From positions 1 to 5,119 of the forward strand of contig JAAVHG010000058.1 in assembly GCA_014799855.1 (NCBI GenBank): a stretch of DNA of 5,119 nucleotides, given 5' to 3'. The translations under genes and the position numbers were made by a program. The notes beneath the pieces are model-generated. The model made no database searches, was not told where the DNA came from, and saw only the letters and a list, made by a program, of their open reading frames with translations. Source of the stretch: Oscillibacter sp. Its GTDB lineage: Bacteria; Bacillota; Clostridia; Oscillospirales; Oscillospiraceae. Shown in pieces: positions 1 to 4,950 of the stretch (position 1 is its first letter; every line of letters begins with the position of its first letter).

Positions 1-1647
1 CTCGTTGGGATAGGGCTCCAGGAAGGCGTGGAAGTGGCGCATGGGCAGGTTGTGGCCCCAGACGATGCGCATGTTGGGGATGCTCTCCCGGTCCTCATAC
101 AGGGCCTTGACGGCGGCGATGACGTAATCCAGGTGCTCCTGGGTCAGGCGGCTGCGGTCAATGGCGAAGCGGACCACGTTGGCCACCTCGGCCTGCTGCT
201 CGGGAGTCTTGAGGTCGTACTCCATAGAGTAGTCGCCCAGCTCGGAAGTACGGATGCCGTACCGGCGGATCAGCTCCAGGGAGAAGCCCTGGCCGGCGAA
301 AGTCTCATGGCCGCGCTTGTTGTCGAAGAACTCGGTCATGTTGATATACACCGCATGGCCGCCGGCGGGCAGAACCACGCCCTTGACCCCGGCCTTGTAG
401 AAGCCCTGGGCCAGATACTCGCACTGCTTCACGCGCTCGTCCATATAGTTGAAATCGCAGCTCTCATACAGGCCGACGGCCAGAGCCATGATGTCGCGGC
501 CGCTCATGCCGCCGTAGGAGTCGTTGCCGTAGCAGGAGATCTGCTTGACCTTCAGCAGAACGCCGATGTCGGTCTTGATGGTGCCGTCCTCGTTGAAATC
601 GGAGAAGTTCTTCCAGAACAGGCCCTTGTCGCGGAAGGCCAGCATACCGCCCATGTTGGCGTGGCCGTCCTTCTTGGCGGACATGGTGAAGGCGTCGCAG
701 TAGGAGAACATCTCGGTGGCGATCTCGGCGATGGACTTGTCCTCATAGCCGGGCTCGTTCATCTTGATGAAGTAAGCGTTCTCGGCCCAGCGGGCGGCGT
801 CCAGCACGTAAGGGATGTTGTACTTGTGGGCAATCTCGCTGACGGCCCGGATGTTGGCCATAGCCACGGCCTGGCCGCAGACGGGGTTGTTGGTGATGCA
901 GGTGAACACCAGGGGCACATTCTCGGGACCCACGGCGTCGATCAGCTGCTGGAGCTTGTCCAGGTCCATGTTGCCCTTGAAGGGGTTCTTCTCGTAGCTG
1001 CCGCCCTCGGGAACCTCATAGAGGAGCTCCTTGTTGTACAGGTTGCGGGGCACGGAGCCCATCTGCTTGATGTTGCCCTCGGTGGTGTCGAAGTGGCCGT
1101 TGGAGGGAATGGTGAAGACCTTGCCGGGATGACGCTGGGCCAGAACCTTCTTGACCAGCTCCATCAGCACGGACTCCGCCGCGCGGCCCTGCTGGATGAT
1201 GAAGGCGTTGGGGCGCTCCATCTGGGCGGCGCCGCCGTTGAACAGGCCGCCCTCGTACTCGCAGAGGTAAACCTCGTTCATCATCTTCTCCACGTCGCGG
1301 CAGTCGGTGCGGACCAGGTCGATGATCTTCTTCCAGTTCTTCTCGCCGCCGCGCTCAAAGATGTCGCGGAAGGTGTCCAGCAGGACATAATAGCCGGTGT
1401 TGCGGCCATAGGCCTCGTCGCCCATGAACAGGCTGGCCCACTGGTGGTTGGTCATGGCGGTGGTGCCGGAGTCGGACAGCATGTCAATGGTCAGCATGCC
1501 GGAGGGGAAAGCGAACTCATTGTAGTGGGTAGCCTTCAGGGCGCGCTCGCGCTGCTCGATGGTGACCTGGGGCAGGTCGCGGACGGCGAAGGTGAAGTGA
1601 TGGGGAGCGGGGACGGGCAGGGGATAGTTGGTCATGTTCTTGTCCAT
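1..1647 (-). CDS. tnaA: Tryptophanase-type beta-eliminating lyase, PLP-dependent (C-terminal end cut by window edge)
   Basis: A fold-type I PLP enzyme of the tryptophanase/tyrosine phenol-lyase family. Tryptophanase cleaves L-tryptophan to indole, pyruvate and ammonia in the cytosol. The window encodes 549 residues. Family landmarks: GDEAY ending at Tyr80; phosphate-binding QGR at 153-155; DAAR at 283-286 (PLP-contacting Asp and Arg) followed by AENAYFIK; SAKKD with the Schiff-base lysine expected at Lys326; GGHA at 429-432; Arg466 in GIR, expected to bind the substrate carboxylate. Near the end, RHF at 537-539 matches the tryptophanase-specific His463 region of the E. coli enzyme, where tyrosine phenol-lyase has Phe. 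The segment after GGHA lacks the Arg that gives tyrosine phenol-lyase its specificity. Both points favour tryptophan, but substrate is inferred. About 45 extra residues lie between Tyr80 and QGR. The start has GGAGGT at 1657-1662, 10 nt upstream of ATG; an in-frame ATG at 1635 is the alternative. Lysine codons are nearly all AAG, suggesting high expression. Only a few C-terminal residues should be missing. Confidence 0.9.
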   Translation of the reverse strand, partial: MDKNMTNYPLPVPAPHHFTFAVRDLPQVTIEQRERALKATHYNEFAFPSGMLTIDMLSDSGTTAMTNHQWASLFMGDEAYGRNTGYYVLLDTFRDIFERGGEKNWKKIIDLVRTDCRDVEKMMNEVYLCEYEGGLFNGGAAQMERPNAFIIQQGRAAESVLMELVKKVLAQRHPGKVFTIPSNGHFDTTEGNIKQMGSVPRNLYNKELLYEVPEGGSYEKNPFKGNMDLDKLQQLIDAVGPENVPLVFTCITNNPVCGQAVAMANIRAVSEIAHKYNIPYVLDAARWAENAYFIKMNEPGYEDKSIAEIATEMFSYCDAFTMSAKKDGHANMGGMLAFRDKGLFWKNFSDFNEDGTIKTDIGVLLKVKQISCYGNDSYGGMSGRDIMALAVGLYESCDFNYMDERVKQCEYLAQGFYKAGVKGVVLPAGGHAVYINMTEFFDNKRGHETFAGQGFSLELIRRYGIRTSELGDYSMEYDLKTPEQQAEVANVVRFAIDRSRLTQEHLDYVIAAVKALYEDRESIPNMRIVWGHNLPMRHFHAFLEPYPNE

Positions 1648-1683
1648 TTTAAGATTACCTCCAAAATTAAATTGTTTTTTAGA

Positions 1684-1738
1684 GGATACCCCGGTCGTCG
1701 GGAGCCGGAATCCGGCCCTGGGACTGGCGGACAGTATC
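1684..1738 (-). repeat. Hairpin element copy B, in the leader of the lyase gene
   Basis: A 55-nt imperfect palindrome, read on the minus strand. It begins GATACTGTCCGCC and ends CGACCGGGGTATCC; these ends close on each other as GATAC/GTATC and CCG/CGG. The interior folds separately: GUC/GAC around GGG and CCGG AUU CCGG arms, with a U bulge. The first 13 bases are identical to copy A (1761-1812), and the last 22 match it at 20 positions, while the inner stem is different sequence but still paired. It lies 37 nt upstream of the lyase ATG and is not followed by a T-run, so it is not a terminator. It may be a cis-acting RNA, an mRNA processing site, or a dispersed palindromic repeat. Confidence 0.7.
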
Positions 1739-1743
1739 TTTCA

Positions 1744-1812
1744 CAAAAAAATTGCAAAAAGAATACCCCGGTCGCCGGGAGCTGAAACGCTCTCCGGCAG
1801 GCGGACAGTATC
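1744..1812 (-). terminator. Possible intrinsic terminator after ridA (hairpin A plus T-rich tract)
   Basis: On the minus strand, hairpin copy A is followed directly by TTCTTTTTGCAATTTTTTT (1763 down to 1745), the layout of a Rho-independent terminator. If it works, it would partly stop transcription between ridA and the lyase gene and so set their ratio, or be an attenuator. The T-run is interrupted by GCAA, and no separate promoter for the lyase is obvious in the gap, so full termination would silence the lyase. Partial read-through is the likelier reading. Confidence 0.4.
1761..1812 (-). repeat. Hairpin element copy A, just after ridA
   Basis: A 52-nt element on the minus strand, starting 16 nt after the ridA stop and 22 nt upstream of copy B. 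It begins GATACTGTCCGCC and ends CGACCGGGGTATTC. The ends pair as AUAC/GUAU and CCG/CGG. Inside is a 9-bp stem, GCCGG and GAGC against GCUC and CCGGC, with one bulged A and a 6-nt loop (GUUUCA). Compared with copy B, the outer G-C closing pair becomes a G-U wobble and the inner helix is rebuilt with different bases. The conserved frame around a variable but paired stem suggests selection on RNA structure, or a family of palindromic repeats. I do not recognise it as a named riboswitch class. Confidence 0.7.
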
Positions 1813-1828
1813 GTTCTCCCAAAGGGAA

Positions 1829-2206
1829 TCAGGGAACGGCGATGACCTCAATTTCGACCAGCGCGTCCTTGGGCAGGCGGGCGACCTCCACGGCGGACCG
1901 GGCGGGGAACCCACCCTCGCCGAAGAAGGTGGCGTACACGCCGTTCATGGCGGCGAAGTCGTTCATGTCCTTCAGGAAGACGGTGGTCTTGATGACGTGG
2001 CCCATATCGGTGCCGGCGGCCTCCAGAATGGATTTTACGTTGGTCAGGGACTGCTTGGTCTGGGCCTCGATGCCCTCGGGGAAAGCGCCGGTAGCGGGGT
2101 CGATGGGCAGCTGTCCGGAGGTGATCAGCACGCCGCCGGCCTGCACCGCCTGAGCGTAAGGGCCGATGGCCGCGGGGGCCTTGTCTGTTTGAATGACGTT
2201 TTTCAT
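1829..2206 (-). CDS. ridA: RidA family enamine/imine deaminase
   Basis: A 125-residue protein with nearly the length and sequence pattern of E. coli RidA (YjgF/YER057c/UK114 family). RidA forms a cytosolic trimer that hydrolyses 2-aminoacrylate and related enamines/imines, made by PLP enzymes, to keto acids and ammonia, protecting other PLP enzymes. Visible family features: the N-terminal [12 protein letters not shown] block (9-20), SGQ at 30-32, [12 protein letters not shown] at 73-84, [14 protein letters not shown] at 101-114 with the catalytic Arg103, and EIEVIAVP at the C-terminus with Glu118, equivalent to E. coli Glu120. The start is the ATG at 2206, because AGGAGG (2213-2218) sits 6 nt upstream and the family N-terminus begins there; an in-frame upstream start at 2245 would lie inside the promoter. 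It is first in a unit with the downstream lyase, whose mechanism passes through aminoacrylate, RidA's own substrate. The residues for deaminase activity are all present. Confidence 0.95.
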   Translation of the reverse strand: MKNVIQTDKAPAAIGPYAQAVQAGGVLITSGQLPIDPATGAFPEGIEAQTKQSLTNVKSILEAAGTDMGHVIKTTVFLKDMNDFAAMNGVYATFFGEGGFPARSAVEVARLPKDALVEIEVIAVP

Positions 2207-2235
2207 AAAATGCCTCCTCTCTTCTTGTTGAGACA

Positions 2236-2264
2236 ACTTTATCACAATTATAATTTTTCGTCAA
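2236..2264 (-). promoter_or_regulatory. Sigma-70/A-type promoter for ridA and the lyase gene
   Basis: On the minus strand, TTGACG (2264-2259) and TAAAGT (2241-2236) are separated by exactly 17 nt of AT-rich DNA. The -35 matches consensus at 5 of 6 positions and the -10 at 4 of 6. Transcription would start near 2229, giving a leader of about 23 nt that carries the AGGAGG of ridA. A weak -10 beneath a strong inverted repeat at the -35 fits an activator-dependent promoter. A small GTTG-AGA-CAAC palindrome (2227-2237) covers the predicted start point. Confidence 0.65.
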
Positions 2265-2286
2265 GAAAATTTCGCCGGTTTTCTTG
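2262..2286. promoter_or_regulatory. Candidate operator: 8+8 bp inverted repeat over the ridA -35
   Basis: CAAGAAAA (2262-2269) and TTTTCTTG (2279-2286) are a perfect inverted repeat with a 9-nt spacer. The centre is near 2274, about 45 bp upstream of the predicted ridA start point, and the left arm overlaps the -35 hexamer. That geometry suits a dimeric activator touching RNA polymerase. The divergently encoded YheO/DauR-like regulator is the natural candidate to bind it, by inference only. As RNA it would lie upstream of the ridA transcript, so a terminator role is unlikely. Confidence 0.5.
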
Positions 2287-2346
2287 CGATTTGTATGAAT
2301 AAACATTTTCAGCAAAAATTTTTTGTAGTAAATATAAATAAAAAAC

Positions 2347-2363
2347 TGTGATAATATTTTATC
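2347..2363. promoter_or_regulatory. Candidate regulatory site with TGTGATAA and GATAA-TATT-TTATC
   Basis: TGTGATAA at 2347-2354 overlaps a perfect 5+4+5 inverted repeat, GATAA TATT TTATC (2350-2363). The same 8-mer occurs in opposite orientation as TTATCACA at 2239-2246, overlapping the ridA -10. The copies lie about 100 bp apart, one at each divergent promoter; this one ends 20 bp before the regulator's -35. They could be paired sites for one regulator, but in such AT-rich DNA an 8-mer match may be chance. Confidence 0.3.
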
Positions 2364-2383
2364 TTGGCAAAGAAAAATTGCTT

Positions 2384-2412
2384 TTGACAGTAGAGAGTTC
2401 TTAGCATATAAT
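2384..2412 (+). promoter_or_regulatory. Perfect-consensus sigma-70/A promoter for the regulator gene
   Basis: TTGACA (2384-2389) and TATAAT (2407-2412) match consensus completely and are separated by the ideal 17 nt (2390-2406). The DNA upstream is rich in A and T tracts, like an UP element. Transcription would start near 2419, leaving a leader of about 200 nt before the regulator ATG. Such a strong basal promoter for a regulator suggests constitutive expression or repression at a nearby operator. Confidence 0.85.
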
Positions 2413-2418
2413 GAGAGA

Positions 2419-2622
2419 AAAGAGGCGGCCTGTCCCGATGAAAAACCGCCCCGAAAATACCGGATTTTTCCCGCCGTCTAAAAATTCCCCCCAAAATTGG
2501 TGGCGCGGCGTTTCTCCGGCTCCGATTTTCAAGAAGCGAATGACCCGTGCGCGTTGTGCGTTTCCACCGGAAAGACATCCCCCGCAGGCTTTTCCCGCCC
2601 GCGGAGAAAAAGAGGTGAGCTT
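2419..2622 (+). other. GC-rich 5' leader of the regulator transcript, no gene identified
   Basis: About 200 nt separate the consensus promoter from the regulator ATG. Composition changes sharply at the start point, from AT-rich promoter DNA to GC-rich sequence. Short complementary blocks exist (GGCGG near 2424 with CCGCC near 2446), but I could not find a convincing long helix, a terminator or a known riboswitch. The open frame from ATG 2411 begins inside the -10 box and so cannot be translated from this promoter; its next ATG (2439) has no good ribosome binding site. The leader is longer than a simple 5' UTR needs to be and may be regulatory. Confidence 0.4.
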
Positions 2623-3312
2623 ATGTCCAATTCCACAAATGATCTCCGGCGGAACTATGAGCTGCTGGTTGAGTTTCTAGGCAAGGCCCTGGGGCCAGAC
2701 TACGAGGTGGCCCTTCACGATTTGACCGACAAAAACCGCTCCATCGTCGCCATCGCCAACGGCCATGTCAGTGGGCGGAGCGTCGGCGCGCCTCTGACCA
2801 ACGTGGCTCTGGGGATTTTAAAGGACAAAAGCTACGAAACCCGGGACTATATGGTCCACTACGCCGGCGTGACCATCAACGGCAAGGATCTCCGGTCCAG
2901 CACCATGTTTATCAAGGAGAACGGGAAACTGGTGGGAATGCTGTGCATCAATTTTGACGACAGCCGGTATCACGCCCTCAGCCAGCAGATTCTGGCCCTG
3001 TGCCACCCGGACGGCTTTGGCCGGGACGCCCGCCCCTCCGTGGGAGGTGAGAACAGCCCTGTCCATACAGGGCCGGAGACCTTCCGGAATTCCACAGAGG
3101 CCGTGACTATCGACGCGATAAACCGGGAGCTGGATAAACTGGGGGTTCCGGCGGACCGGCTCACCTCCGACGAGCGGCTTCATATTATTGCCAACCTGGA
3201 AGCCGGAGGAATTTTCCTGCTGAAGGGCTCTGTGAAAGACGTGGCTGTAGGCTTAAATTGTTCTCAGGCCAGCGTGTACCGTTATCTTGGACAAATCAGA
3301 GACAGCAAATAA
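2623..3312 (+). CDS. YheO/DauR-like transcriptional regulator (PAS_6-type sensor plus C-terminal HTH)
   Basis: A 229-residue predicted cytosolic DNA-binding protein. Residues about 10-120 resemble the YheO-like PAS domain: LGPDYEVALHDL at 23-34, the SIVAIANGHVSGRSVGAPLT block at 40-59, and FIKENGKLVGMLCINFD at 96-112. A charged, probably flexible linker follows (about 130-160). Residues about 182-229 form the family's C-terminal helix-turn-helix, including KGSVKDVAVGLNCSQASVYR (201-220). Known relatives DauR and DguR of Pseudomonas control D-arginine and D-glutamate catabolism, so this one probably senses an amino acid or related metabolite; the ligand is unknown. The start is ATG 2623, with AGAGGTG 5 nt upstream; the frame also extends to a TTG at 2497, but that has no ribosome binding site and adds unconserved residues. 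It is divergent from ridA and the lyase, the usual layout for a local regulator. It is followed by the membrane protein gene after 79 nt with no clear terminator. Confidence 0.9.
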   Translation: MSNSTNDLRRNYELLVEFLGKALGPDYEVALHDLTDKNRSIVAIANGHVSGRSVGAPLTNVALGILKDKSYETRDYMVHYAGVTINGKDLRSSTMFIKENGKLVGMLCINFDDSRYHALSQQILALCHPDGFGRDARPSVGGENSPVHTGPETFRNSTEAVTIDAINRELDKLGVPADRLTSDERLHIIANLEAGGIFLLKGSVKDVAVGLNCSQASVYRYLGQIRDSK

Positions 3313-3391
3313 CAGTTGTATAAAAAGTAGTGCTAAAAAATTGCGTTGCTGTGTTGACAAATCATAAAAACGATGAGGAGGGTTACTCTTT

Positions 3392-4054
3392 ATGATTTGG
3401 AAATACATTTGCCGGATGGGCTGGGTGTTTCTGGGCGCGGCGGTCAGTTCCGTTGGAATTGCTATGACTTTGTGCGCCAACGTCGGTCTTGAACCGTGGA
3501 GCGTTCTCCAGCAGGGTATTTCCCTGACAACCGGCATAACATATGGAACCGCTTCGATTATAGTGGGTGCGGCTGTGATTGCCATCGCGGTTTTTTTCGG
3601 AGAGAGTTTTGGCATTGGAACGGTAGCCAATATCCTGCTGTGCGGGATTTTTCTGGATTGGCTGCTTTCGCTCAACTGGATTCCTCAGACAGACGCTCTT
3701 TGGAGCGGCGTGCTGATGCTGTTGGCGGGTCTTGAACTGCTGGTTTTGGGTACATGGATGAGCATTAAAAGCACGTTGGGGGTTGGGCCGAGAGACGCGC
3801 TGATGGTTGCCCTGGCCAGAAAGACCTCCCGCTCTGTGGGTATCTGCCGGGGTGTGGTGGATTTGACCGTCGTTATTACGGGCTGGCTGTTAGGCGGACA
3901 GGTAGGAATCGGGACCGTCATTTCCGCTTTCGGTCTTGGTTCTCTTTTTAATCTGAATTTTTTCCTGCTGCGTTTTGACGCGGCGGCGCTGCACCAGGAA
4001 AATCTGATGGAAACCGTCCATTTTCTGCAAGCGAACATGCGAAAAGATCTATAA
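3392..4054 (+). CDS. YczE/YitT-like integral membrane protein
   Basis: A 220-residue polytopic membrane protein, close in length and pattern to Bacillus YczE (DUF6198-type, related to YitT). Hydrophobic segments lie near 9-28, 53-70, 74-94, 103-122, 151-168 and 172-194; there is no cleavable signal peptide. The two halves are related: GLEPW (32-36) followed by FGIGTV (73-78), and GVGPR (130-134) followed by VGIGTV (171-176), both at an offset of 98 residues, with G and P kept. This duplication suggests a pseudo-symmetric fold. Biochemical function is not known for this family, and a transport role is only a guess. AGGAGGG (3376-3382) lies 9 nt upstream of ATG. The gene visibly uses more T-ending codons and T-runs than the lyase or acetyltransferase genes, which may reflect membrane composition or separate ancestry. 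It lies 37 nt before the acetyltransferase gene, so the two are probably co-transcribed. Confidence 0.82.
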   Translation: MIWKYICRMGWVFLGAAVSSVGIAMTLCANVGLEPWSVLQQGISLTTGITYGTASIIVGAAVIAIAVFFGESFGIGTVANILLCGIFLDWLLSLNWIPQTDALWSGVLMLLAGLELLVLGTWMSIKSTLGVGPRDALMVALARKTSRSVGICRGVVDLTVVITGWLLGGQVGIGTVISAFGLGSLFNLNFFLLRFDAAALHQENLMETVHFLQANMRKDL

Positions 4055-4091
4055 ATTTGATGGCACAGATTTTGGAAAGGAAGAAAACATC

Positions 4092-4868
4092 ATGCTGATT
4101 CATCTGGAAAAGGAGGCCCAGATTCCGGCCTTTACCCAGGCCTGCGCCTATGAGCGGGTCTTCGGCTCCAAGGCCCTGACCGCCCTGCGGGCTTACGGCA
4201 CGGCGGACAACCGTTTTCCGTTTTATCTCTGCGTCGAGGAGGAAGAACCCACCGCGGCGCTGTACCTTTCCGGCGGCATTCTCACCATTTCGGCCTCTGA
4301 AAAGGTCAACCCGGAGGAGATCGCGGAGCTGGTCCGGCAGGCGGACGTGGCCGAGGTGAACACCAGCCGCGCCCTCGGCGAGGCCCTGCAGGAGCGCCTG
4401 GGCGGGAAGCTGGACAGCTCCTGCTTCATGGTCTATCAGGGCAAGGCGATGCCGGAGGAGGTTATTTCCCTGTCTCCGGGCCGTCTGCCGGATGTGTTTG
4501 ACGTTTTGCAGAAGAGCCATGAGTATTACCGGAAGCACGCTAAATTCGACACTTGGTCCGCCGACTGGGAGCGGCGGCTGTCTCTGGGCCTATCCGAGGT
4601 ATACCAGCTGGAACGGGACGGCCAGGTCATCGGCACCGGCTCCATTGGGTCGGAGGACGACGAGTGCGGAATCGTCGGCGCCGTGGCGGTGGTCCCGGAG
4701 TGGCGGCACCAGGGCTTGGGCAGCGAAATCAGCCGGTTTCTGACCAGGCGGATTCTGGAAAAGGGGAAAAAGCCCCGGCTCATGGCGGGCTACGACGCGG
4801 TAGCGGAGCTATACCGGAGGGTGGGCTTTGTCGAGTGCGGCCGCTGGGGCGAGTTGGTTTTGAAATAG
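4092..4868 (+). CDS. GNAT family N-acetyltransferase
   Basis: A 258-residue protein with a C-terminal GNAT domain, roughly residues 125-258, that would transfer acetyl from acetyl-CoA to an amine. The acetyl-CoA pyrophosphate loop is clear: GAVAVVPEWRHQGLGSEI (196-213), with R205-H-Q-G-L-G210 as the R/Q-x-x-G-x-G/A motif, preceded by GQVIGTGSI (177-185), a typical beta strand. AELYRRVGF (238-246) is the usual motif B ending. The N-terminal half (1-124) has no motif I recognise; it may be a degenerate second GNAT fold or a family-specific domain. The substrate cannot be read from sequence. AAGGAAG (4077-4083) lies 8 nt upstream of ATG. It follows the membrane protein gene by 37 nt and is probably the last gene of this unit, since a terminator-like sequence follows its TAG. 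Its lack of any obvious link to the amino acid lyase makes shared function doubtful. Confidence 0.88.
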   Translation: MLIHLEKEAQIPAFTQACAYERVFGSKALTALRAYGTADNRFPFYLCVEEEEPTAALYLSGGILTISASEKVNPEEIAELVRQADVAEVNTSRALGEALQERLGGKLDSSCFMVYQGKAMPEEVISLSPGRLPDVFDVLQKSHEYYRKHAKFDTWSADWERRLSLGLSEVYQLERDGQVIGTGSIGSEDDECGIVGAVAVVPEWRHQGLGSEISRFLTRRILEKGKKPRLMAGYDAVAELYRRVGFVECGRWGELVLK

Positions 4869-4873
4869 TGAGG

Positions 4874-4928
4874 AGCGGATACATATGCTGCGGGAATATA
4901 TCCGCCGTCCCCGCTTTTTCCGCTTTTT
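4874..4928 (+). terminator. Probable transcription terminator after the acetyltransferase gene
   Basis: Several overlapping hairpins are possible just after the stop codon. GCGGG (4890-4894) pairs with CCCGC (4910-4914), followed by five Ts; AGCGGA (4874-4879) pairs with TCCGCT (4919-4924), with Ts continuing to 4928; GCGGAT (4875-4880) can instead pair with ATCCGC (4900-4905). The repeated C-rich arm plus T5 looks terminator-like on the plus strand, but the loops are long, so efficiency is uncertain. Confidence 0.45.
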
Positions 4929-4950
4929 GAAAAGTATTTCACCGAGTTAG
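4885..4950 (+). CDS. Possible 21-residue basic peptide (hypothetical)
   Basis: A short frame starts at ATG 4885, 16 nt after the acetyltransferase stop, with GAGGAG (4870-4875) 9 nt upstream, a ribosome binding site as good as those of the real genes here. It encodes MLREYIRRPRFFRFLKSISP plus one Ser, then TAG. It has six Arg/Lys residues against one acidic residue. It runs straight through the terminator-like hairpins, and the T-runs encode its Phe residues. It may be a chance frame, the start of a decayed gene, or a small peptide. No function can be assigned. Confidence 0.25.
   Translation: MLREYIRRPRFFRFLKSISPS

Noticed and set aside
1..1647. Tyrosine phenol-lyase instead of tryptophanase
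   Set aside because: RHF near the C-terminus carries the tryptophanase histidine rather than phenylalanine, and the specificity arginine after GGHA is absent. The possibility is not fully excluded because the insertion makes this an unusual clade.
28..1785. A 585-codon plus-strand open frame opposite the lyase gene
   Set aside because: Its product is low-complexity (rich in Val, Gly, Leu, Ala, His) and matches no family. It is the antisense shadow of a gene with strong G/C third-position bias, which removes stop codons from the opposite strand.
1684..1812. CRISPR array or insertion sequence ends
   Set aside because: There are only two copies, with internally divergent palindromic units and no uniform spacers; no transposase or target duplication is present.
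1628..2302. A 224-codon plus-strand frame over the ridA region
   Set aside because: It crosses the hairpin elements and lies antisense to an unmistakable RidA, with no good ribosome binding site.
2497..2622. N-terminal extension of the regulator from a TTG at 2497
   Set aside because: No ribosome binding site precedes it and the extra 42 residues do not resemble the family; ATG 2623 has AGAGGTG at 5 nt and begins the YheO-like sequence.
2411..2680. A leader peptide containing Trp-Trp, reminiscent of tryptophan attenuation
   Set aside because: The ATG lies inside the -10 box of the promoter, the next ATG at 2439 lacks a good ribosome binding site, the frame is long and overlaps the regulator start, and no terminator or antiterminator pair is visible. 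Two tryptophans are weak evidence.
3354..3382. TTGACA at 3354-3359 as a promoter for the membrane protein gene
   Set aside because: At 16-18 nt spacing the -10 position falls on the AGGAGG ribosome binding site, with no TATAAT-like sequence.
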